Positions 1-5,333 of a stretch of DNA of 8,727 bases are shown one piece after another (position 1 is the stretch's first letter; the number at the start of each line of letters is the position of its first letter). The notes under the pieces were generated by a model. It made no database searches and had not been told where the DNA came from. It saw only the letters and a program-made list of their open reading frames with translations. The stretch covers positions 1-8,727 of the forward strand of contig JAFAFN010000566.1 in the NCBI GenBank assembly GCA_023423475.1, in the 5' to 3' direction. This stretch comes from Actinomycetes bacterium. GTDB lineage: Bacteria; Actinomycetota; Acidimicrobiia; Acidimicrobiales; Microtrichaceae. The position numbers were made by a program, and so were the translations under genes.

Positions 1-1
1 G

Positions 2-1132
2 TTCATCCCCTCGGCGATCCGCGAGGCGGTCGACCTGCCCGTCGTCGGCGTCGGACGATTCAAGGATCCGCTCCAGGCCGAACGTGCGCTCCAGGAGGGC
101 CAGTGCGACCTGGTCGGGATCGTGCGAGGACAGATCGCGGACGCCGACTTCGTGCGCAAGGCACGCGGCGGGTTCACCGACGACACCCGGCTGTGCCTGT
201 CCTGCAACCAGGAGTGCGTCGGCCGCATGGGCCTGAACCGTTGGCTCGGCTGCATCGAGAACCCGCGCACGGGGCGTGAGTCCCAGGGCGTGGGGATCGC
301 GCAGCCGGTGACGCTGCGTCGCAAGGTGCTCGTCGTGGGTGCCGGCCCGGCGGGCATGCAGGCCGCGCTCGCTGCGGCCCGCAACGGCCACGAGGTCACC
401 GTCTGCGAACGTGACGATGCCGCGGGCGGCCAGGTGCGCCTGGCGGCGTCGGTGCCCAACCGCGCCGAGTTCGGTGACCTGGTCCGCAACCAGCTCAACG
501 AATGCGCACGACTCGGGGTCACCTTCGACTACGGCGTCGAGGTCACCCCCGACGAGGTCGCTCGACGGGGAGCGGACGTCGTGGTCGTGGCGACGGGGTC
601 GACCCCTGCGGCGCCGTACTGGGTGCCGGGCGACGCCGACTGGATCGTGGATGTGCGCGACGTGCTCGAGGGGCGCGCTGCGCCGAGCGGTTCGGTGGTC
701 GTCGTCGACGAGCTCGGGTTCCACCAGGCCACCTCGGTCGCCGAGCTGTTGGCGGACCGGGGCTGCGACGTCGAGGTCGTCACCCCGGGCATGGTCGTCG
801 GCCAGGACCTGGGCATCACGCTCGACATGGAGACCTGGTGGATCCGCGCGGATGCCAAGGGCATCGTGCAGACCACCGACTGCGGCGCGATGGGTGCATC
901 GAGCGAGGACGGGGTGCACACCCTGAACCTTCAGCACCACCCGACCGGTCAGCAGCTGACACGCCAGCCCGACTGGGTCGTGCTCGCCGTACCGTCGAAC
1001 CCGGCCGACGAGCTGTACCACCAGCTCAAGGGCGCCGGCGTCGCGGTCCAGCGAGTCGGGGACGCCGTGGCCCCGCGACGCGCCCACGCCGCGGTGATCG
1101 ACGGCGAGCGGGTGGGGGCGGGGATCAGGTGA
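2..1132 (+). CDS. Mycofactocin-system FadH/OYE-family oxidoreductase, C-terminal part (5' end outside window)
   Basis: The frame is open from the first complete codon, so the gene begins upstream. The 376 visible residues are the end of a protein of the 2,4-dienoyl-CoA reductase/trimethylamine dehydrogenase type, usually about 650 residues. Visible parts, numbered from the window edge: the end of the FMN-binding TIM barrel (PVVGVGRF near 13-20, LVGIVRG near 40-46); a [4Fe-4S] motif C65-x2-C68-x3-C72-x11-C84 typical of this family; then a Rossmann dinucleotide fold with VLVVGAGPAGMQAA near 110-123 and an acidic/GGQ continuation (CERDDAAGGQ). Family knowledge: NAD(P)H electrons pass through FAD and FeS to FMN, which reduces an activated alkene. 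The natural substrate is unknown. The stop overlaps the next gene's GTG start, and the ETF, FixC, FixX and MftE/F neighbours match the OYE paralogues known from mycofactocin loci. Enzyme class is certain; the mycofactocin subfamily is inferred mainly from context. Confidence 0.9.
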   Translation, partial: FIPSAIREAVDLPVVGVGRFKDPLQAERALQEGQCDLVGIVRGQIADADFVRKARGGFTDDTRLCLSCNQECVGRMGLNRWLGCIENPRTGRESQGVGIAQPVTLRRKVLVVGAGPAGMQAALAAARNGHEVTVCERDDAAGGQVRLAASVPNRAEFGDLVRNQLNECARLGVTFDYGVEVTPDEVARRGADVVVVATGSTPAAPYWVPGDADWIVDVRDVLEGRAAPSGSVVVVDELGFHQATSVAELLADRGCDVEVVTPGMVVGQDLGITLDMETWWIRADAKGIVQTTDCGAMGASSEDGVHTLNLQHHPTGQQLTRQPDWVVLAVPSNPADELYHQLKGAGVAVQRVGDAVAPRRAHAAVIDGERVGAGIR

Positions 1133-2130
1133 GCGATACCGTGCCGCCCGTGTCGCAGGCCTCCCCATCCAACGAGACCCCATCGAACGAGACCCCGTCC
1201 GCCGTCACGTCGATCCTCGCCGTCGTTCCCGTGCGAGGGGGCGTGCTGCCCCTCGGTGCGCTCGAAGTGGTGGCCGAGGCCGCCGGCTCGGTGCTGCTCG
1301 TGGGTGAGGACGCAGCGTCCGCGGCGCTCGAGCTCGCAGGGCTCGCCGCCCGGGTCGAGGTCTGGGACACACCGGGGTTCGCCCCCGGACGCTGGGCCAG
1401 GGCGCTCACCTCGCGCCTGGCCGCGGTCCACCGGATCCTGCTGCCCGCGTCACCCGACGGCCGTGACCTGGCGCCCCGCATCGCCGCCGCGCTCGAACGC
1501 CCGCTCCACGCGGGTGCCATGCAGCTCGACGACCATCGGGTCGTCACGGTCCGACACGGCGGTCGGGTGCTCGCCCACCAGCCGGTCGGCGGCGCCGCGG
1601 TGATCACCTTCCAGCCGGGGGTGCGCAACGTCGAACGCGACGGCGACGCGCCGCCGACGGTCGTGGAGCTCGAGCTGCCCACCGAGTCCGACGCACCGGC
1701 CGACCGTGACGCCACCGTGGTCGAGGTCCTGCCGCCCGACGTGACGACCATGGACCTGTCCGAGGCACCCCGGATCCTCGGCGGCGGCGCCGGTCTCGAG
1801 TCGGCCGAGCGCTTCGCCCAGCTCAACGAGGTGGCGGCGACGCTCGGTGCGTCGATGGGGGCGACCCGTGTGATCACCGACCGGGGCTGGATCTCCCACG
1901 ATCGACAGATCGGCACCACCGGCGTGGTGGTCGACCCTCGCCTGTACCTGGCCTTCGGCATCTCCGGCGCGGTGCAGCACACCGCCGGCCTCGGCCAGCC
2001 GGACCACACGATCAGCATCAACACCGACCCGCACTGCCCGATGATGGAGCTGGCCGACCTCGCGGTGGTCGCCGATGCGAACGCGACGCTCGACGAGCTC
2101 GCCGACCGACTGGGGGTGCAGCGACCGTGA
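1129..2130 (+). CDS. Mycofactocin-associated electron transfer flavoprotein, alpha subunit (FixB/EtfA-like)
   Basis: This 333-residue protein is the FAD-carrying half of an ETF heterodimer that shuttles electrons between flavin dehydrogenases and a quinone reductase. The C-terminal FAD domain is clear: GGGAG near 218-222, GATRVITDRGW, then GISGAVQHTAGLGQPDHTIS from 277 and INTDPHCPMM, the classic EtfA signature. The N-terminal domain (about 25-200) is the weaker Rossmann-like half. The QVGQTG motif common in EtfA reads QIGTTG here. I chose GTG at 1129 because it overlaps the upstream TGA (GTGA) and follows a G-rich stretch; GTG at 1141 is possible. Residues 14-23 are two copies of SNETP, likely a disordered tail. 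The partner beta subunit lies three genes on, not adjacent as in most ETF operons. Role and location (soluble, cytoplasmic) follow from family knowledge. Confidence 0.92.
   Translation: MSDTVPPVSQASPSNETPSNETPSAVTSILAVVPVRGGVLPLGALEVVAEAAGSVLLVGEDAASAALELAGLAARVEVWDTPGFAPGRWARALTSRLAAVHRILLPASPDGRDLAPRIAAALERPLHAGAMQLDDHRVVTVRHGGRVLAHQPVGGAAVITFQPGVRNVERDGDAPPTVVELELPTESDAPADRDATVVEVLPPDVTTMDLSEAPRILGGGAGLESAERFAQLNEVAATLGASMGATRVITDRGWISHDRQIGTTGVVVDPRLYLAFGISGAVQHTAGLGQPDHTISINTDPHCPMMELADLAVVADANATLDELADRLGVQRP
1168..1197 (+). repeat. Two-copy 15-base in-frame tandem repeat in the ETF alpha N-terminus
   Basis: Bases 1168-1182 and 1183-1197 match at 13 of 15 positions and encode SNETP twice. 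The differences are the third base of the Ser codon and the third base of the Pro codon, both synonymous. The repeat lies in the first 25 residues, before the folded domain begins, so it looks like a local duplication in a flexible tail. Confidence 0.75.
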
Positions 2131-3446
2131 CGGACTTCGACGTGATCGTGGTGGGCGCAGGCCCCGCCGGCGCCGCGGCGGCGCTCGAGCTCGCCCGCGC
2201 CGGGGTCTCGGTCTGCCTGCTCGAACGTGGCCCGTTCCCGGGATCGAAGAACATGTACGGCGGCGTCATCTACGGCCGCATCCTCGACACGCTCCTGCCG
2301 AACTGGTGGGAAGAGGTGCCCGTCCAGCGGTGGGTGACCCGTCGCTCGACGATGATCATGACCGGCAGCCAGGCGCTGACCGTCGACTACCGGACCGAGT
2401 CCTGGGGGCGACCGCCGTACAACGGCATGACGGCCTTCCGGCCGGAGTTCGACGCGTGGCTCGCCGGCAAGGCGACCGACGCAGGCGCCGTGCTCGTCAC
2501 GTCGACCACCGCGACGGGACTGCTGCGAGAGGGCGTCGGTCCCGACGGCACCGGCGGACGGGTCGTCGGCGTGCGCACCGACCGACCGGACGGCGACCTG
2601 ACGGCATCGGTCGTCATCGCGTGCGACGGCGTCAACTCGTTCCTCGCGAAGGAGGCCGGCCTCTACGGCGAGACCGATCCTGCGAACTACACCGTCGGTG
2701 TGAAGCAGACGATCACCCTGCCCCGTGACGTCATCGACGAGCGCTTCGGCGTGCGGGGCGATCACGGTGTCGACATCGAGATCATGGGCTGCACCGGGAA
2801 CGTGCCGGGCGGCGGGTTCGTCTACACCAACCGCGACAGCCTGGCCGTGGGTCTCGTGCTCAGCCTGCCGGCGCTCGCCAAGGGCGGCCGTCGCCCCGAG
2901 GAGCTGCTCGAGGACCTCAAGGTGCACGACGCGATCGCGCCGCTGATCGACGGCGGTGACGTGAGCGAGTACTCGGCGCACGTCATCCCCGAGGCGGGCT
3001 ACGACATGATGCCCGAGCTCGTCGGCGACGGACTGCTCGTCGCCGGCGACGCGGCGGCGATGTGCCTGGCGGCGGGGATCTGGCTCGAGGGCGTGAACTT
3101 CGCGATCGGTTCCGGGGCCGCAGCGGGCCGGGCCGCGGTGCGTGCCGTACGCCGCAAGGACGTCTCGGCCGCAGGGCTCGCGTCGTATCGCTCGCAGCTC
3201 GAGTCCAGCTTCGTGCTGCAGGACCACAAGAAGCTGCGCCAGGCGCCGCACATCGTGATGGGCGAGTTCGCGCAGCAGCAGGCCCCCGGTCTCGTGTGCG
3301 GCGTGGCCGAGGAGCTCTTCACCGTGACCAACCCGGTTCGGAAGCCGGGAGCGCTCAAGATCCTCCGGACCGAGATGCGACGCAACGACGTCAAGCTGCG
3401 CACGGCGCTACGGGACGGCTGGCGTGCCCTGCGGTCCTTCGGCTGA
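2127..3446 (+). CDS. FixC-like FAD-dependent oxidoreductase (ETF:quinone oxidoreductase family)
   Basis: This 439-residue flavoprotein belongs to the FixC/ETF-QO family, which accepts electrons from ETF and passes them, with a ferredoxin-like partner, towards quinone. An N-terminal FAD-binding fold is plain: DVIVVGAGPAGAAAALELA with GAGPAG at 10-15, ending in the acidic LLERG. A central substrate/ETF-facing region includes NMYGGVIYGR and FRPEFDAWLA. The second FAD contact GLLVAGDAAAMC has its Asp at 308, followed by the GIWLEGVNFAIGSGAAAGRAA helix. The length fits FixC (about 430). The FeS domain found at the C-terminus of full ETF-QO is absent and is supplied by the next gene. It starts at GTG 2127, overlapping the ETF alpha stop, with a GGGGGTG stretch upstream as a possible ribosome site. 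No transmembrane helix is evident, so any membrane contact would be peripheral. Confidence 0.93.
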   Translation: MTDFDVIVVGAGPAGAAAALELARAGVSVCLLERGPFPGSKNMYGGVIYGRILDTLLPNWWEEVPVQRWVTRRSTMIMTGSQALTVDYRTESWGRPPYNGMTAFRPEFDAWLAGKATDAGAVLVTSTTATGLLREGVGPDGTGGRVVGVRTDRPDGDLTASVVIACDGVNSFLAKEAGLYGETDPANYTVGVKQTITLPRDVIDERFGVRGDHGVDIEIMGCTGNVPGGGFVYTNRDSLAVGLVLSLPALAKGGRRPEELLEDLKVHDAIAPLIDGGDVSEYSAHVIPEAGYDMMPELVGDGLLVAGDAAAMCLAAGIWLEGVNFAIGSGAAAGRAAVRAVRRKDVSAAGLASYRSQLESSFVLQDHKKLRQAPHIVMGEFAQQQAPGLVCGVAEELFTVTNPVRKPGALKILRTEMRRNDVKLRTALRDGWRALRSFG

Positions 3447-3455
3447 GCTGGGGAC

Positions 3456-3460
3456 AGGAG
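3456..3460 (+). promoter_or_regulatory. Ribosome binding site for the FixX-like ferredoxin
   Basis: AGGAG sits eight bases before the GTG at 3469, in the 22-base gap after the fixC stop. It is the clearest Shine-Dalgarno sequence in the operon and sets the ferredoxin start at 3469, rather than at an upstream in-frame ATG (3424) that lies inside the end of fixC. Confidence 0.7.
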
Positions 3461-3468
3461 CGACGAAC

Positions 3469-3774
3469 GTGGCCGACGCAGCCGAGCAGTACCCCGACCT
3501 GAGCTTCGAGTCCCTGATGGGCTCGGTGGAGTTCCGCGTGCACGAGCGCGCCCACATCGTCGTGGACGACCGCAAGTGCGTCGACTGCTCGGTGCGGGGC
3601 TGCATCGCGGCGTGCCCGGCGAACCTGTTCGTGCCGACGGCGGACGGCGGCATCCTCTTCAACTACGAGCAGTGCTTCGAGTGCGGTACCTGCTACCTGG
3701 TCTGCAACGAAGAGGGCGCGATCACCTGGAGCTACCCCGAGGGTGGGCACGGCGTCGTGTTCCACAGCTCATGA
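3469..3774 (+). CDS. FixX-like ferredoxin (mycofactocin-associated)
   Basis: This 101-residue protein is the FeS partner of the FixC-like flavoprotein. It shows FixX hallmarks: HIVVDDRKC near 29-37, ACPANLFVP near 48-56, DGGILFNYEQCFECGTC near 59-75 and a C-terminal WSYPEGGHGVVF. The cysteines fall in two sets: C37-x2-C40-x4-C45-x3-C49-Pro and C69-x2-C72-x2-C75-x3-C79. The second is a standard [4Fe-4S] motif. The first could complete a second cluster, which FixX proteins of the E. coli type cannot form because they lack most of these cysteines. GTG at 3469 is favoured by the AGGAG eight bases upstream. The stop overlaps the ATG of the ETF beta gene (ATGA). Expected role: relay electrons from FixC towards the quinone site or a soluble acceptor; the direction is inferred. 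Confidence 0.93.
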   Translation: MADAAEQYPDLSFESLMGSVEFRVHERAHIVVDDRKCVDCSVRGCIAACPANLFVPTADGGILFNYEQCFECGTCYLVCNEEGAITWSYPEGGHGVVFHSS

Positions 3775-4628
3775 CCTCCGTCGAGGTCGTCGTCTGCGTG
3801 AAGTGGACCGACCTGCGTCCCGTCGTCGACCCGCTGCACGGTGCGGTGACCGCGCAGACCCACGGCGAGGGCTTCTCGTCGTCGGACCGTGCCGCGCTCG
3901 AGGTCGGACTCCGGCTGGCCGACTCGTGGGACGCCGAGGTCGCACTCGTCGCACTGGGCCCTTCGGCGGCGGACGGAGCACTCAGGGAGCTCGCCGCGTC
4001 CGGCGTCGCCCGCGTCGTGCGCGTCGATGCCAGCACCGACCTCCCGAGCGACCAGGTCGCCGCCCTGCTGGGCGCGGCGATCACGGCGATCGCCCCGGGT
4101 GACGACCGGCTGGTCCTGTGCGGTGACGCGAGCGCGGACCGAGGCTCGGGATCCGTCCCGGCATTCCTCGCCGCAGCGCTCGACTCGTCCCAGGCGTTGG
4201 GGTTGATCCAGGCGGCGTCCGATCCGGACGCGTCGGTCGGTGCCGTCGCCGCGCTGCGACGCCTCGACGGCGGACGTCGAGAGCGACTGAGCGTCGCCGC
4301 ACCCGCGGTGCTGTCGGTCGAAGGTGGCGCAGGTGAGCTCCGCCGTGCATCGCTCGCCTCGTCGTTGGCCGCCCGTGAGCTCCCGGTCGAGGTCGTCGTG
4401 CCCGTCGGCCGCCGGCAGGCCGAGACGGTCTCGTTGTCGCCGTGGCGCCCCCGTGCACGTGTCGTGCCGGCGCCCGAGGGCGATCAGGCGCTCGACCGGA
4501 TCGTGTCGCTGACGGGTGCGCTCGTGGACAGGACCCCGCCCCGCACCGTCGTGCTCGAGCCCGCTGCGGCCGCGGACGAGATCCTCTCCCAGCTCCGTGC
4601 GTGGGGATACCTCGACGAGCCCGGCTGA
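3771..4628 (+). CDS. Mycofactocin-associated electron transfer flavoprotein, beta subunit (FixA/EtfB-like, divergent)
   Basis: This 285-residue protein is the probable beta partner of the ETF alpha three genes upstream. EtfB-like traits are an N-terminal VEVVVCVKWTDLRPVVDPLHG (canonical EtfB opens with a V-K motif), a central Rossmann-like LVLCGDASADRGSGSVPAFL near 114-133, and LSVEGGAGELRRASLASSL near 181-199 in place of the usual VEKG..PRYPS segment. It is somewhat longer than typical EtfB (about 250-260). The usual AMP/FAD signature G-x-Q-x-x-D-x-D-x-x-Q-x-G-P is badly eroded: the Gln and most Asp positions are absent, so the second nucleotide site may be altered. The C-terminal tail, DRTPPRTVVLEPAAAADEIL, could wrap around the alpha subunit. 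ATG 3771 overlaps the ferredoxin stop. The family call is firm from motifs and context; cofactor content is open. Confidence 0.88.
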   Translation: MTSVEVVVCVKWTDLRPVVDPLHGAVTAQTHGEGFSSSDRAALEVGLRLADSWDAEVALVALGPSAADGALRELAASGVARVVRVDASTDLPSDQVAALLGAAITAIAPGDDRLVLCGDASADRGSGSVPAFLAAALDSSQALGLIQAASDPDASVGAVAALRRLDGGRRERLSVAAPAVLSVEGGAGELRRASLASSLAARELPVEVVVPVGRRQAETVSLSPWRPRARVVPAPEGDQALDRIVSLTGALVDRTPPRTVVLEPAAAADEILSQLRAWGYLDEPG

Positions 4629-4631
4629 TCG

Positions 4632-5333
4632 GTGGCGACCCACCTGTCGGACCTGACCTGGCCCGACGTGCCGAGCTCGGCGCTCCTGGTCGTGCCGACA
4701 GGGAGCTGCGAGCAGCACGGCCCCCATCTGCCGATGGACACCGACACTCGCATCGCGGAGCATCTCGCCGCGGCGCTCGCCGAGGCCCGCGACGACGCGG
4801 TGATCGCACCGAGCCTCACCATCGGTGCATCCGGGGAGCACCAGTCGTTCCCCGGGACGCTGTCGGTCGGGACGCTCGCGCTCGAGACGGCCGTGATCGA
4901 GCTGTGCCGTTCTGCGCTGCCCCCCGAGGGCTCGTCGCATCCCTCGCCGTTCACCGCCGTCCTGTTCGTCAACGGCCACGGCGGCAACATCGAGGCCTTC
5001 GGTCGGGCCATGGCGCTGCTTGCGCACGAGGGACGCAGGGTCGACGTCTGGCACCCACGGGTACCCGGGGGTGACTCGCACGCGGGACGCACCGAGACGT
5101 CGATGATGCTGCACATCGACGCCGACGCGGTGCGGGTGGACAGGATCGAACCGGGCAGCACGGCCCGCTGGCGCGAGATCGGCCCCACCGTGGTCGCCGA
5201 GGGTCTGTCCGCCGTCAGCCCGAACGGCATCCTCGGTGACCCCACCGGAGCGAACGCGGACGAGGGCGCCGGCATCGTCGCAGGACTGGTCGCCGAGCTG
5301 ATCGAGCACGCCGATCGATGGCACCCGGTGTGA
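4632..5333 (+). CDS. mftE: Mycofactocin precursor peptide peptidase MftE (creatininase family)
   Basis: MftE is a metal-dependent peptidase that removes the C-terminal Val-Tyr dipeptide after MftC has modified it, releasing the AHDP intermediate of mycofactocin. The 233-residue protein has creatininase-family metal-site motifs: PTGSCEQHGPHLPMDTDT with E27, H29 and D38, the NGHGGN loop at 114-119 (H116), and HAGRTETS with H150 and E155. The segment SGEHQSFPGTLSVG fits the family's conserved block between these motifs. Length matches known MftE proteins (about 230-250). It starts with GTG three bases after the ETF beta stop. No good Shine-Dalgarno is visible, so translation probably depends on coupling. 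MftE beside an MftF-type glycosyltransferase is diagnostic of the pathway. A stand-alone creatininase would be the alternative by sequence alone, but context argues against it. Confidence 0.95.
   Translation: MATHLSDLTWPDVPSSALLVVPTGSCEQHGPHLPMDTDTRIAEHLAAALAEARDDAVIAPSLTIGASGEHQSFPGTLSVGTLALETAVIELCRSALPPEGSSHPSPFTAVLFVNGHGGNIEAFGRAMALLAHEGRRVDVWHPRVPGGDSHAGRTETSMMLHIDADAVRVDRIEPGSTARWREIGPTVVAEGLSAVSPNGILGDPTGANADEGAGIVAGLVAELIEHADRWHPV

Noticed and set aside
1125..3251. A 708-codon antisense open frame over the ETF alpha and fixC genes
   Set aside because: It is opposite two clear enzymes, has no recognisable domain and an Arg/Ser/Thr-rich composition typical of shadows in high-GC DNA.
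3424..3468. Upstream ATG start for the ferredoxin
   Set aside because: It lies inside fixC, adds 15 residues without FixX similarity, and the AGGAG at 3456-3460 points to GTG 3469.
4632..5333. Reading the creatininase-family gene as creatinine amidohydrolase
   Set aside because: Its place between mycofactocin-associated ETF beta and MftF, and its length of 233 residues, fit MftE; no creatine or creatinine catabolism genes are nearby.
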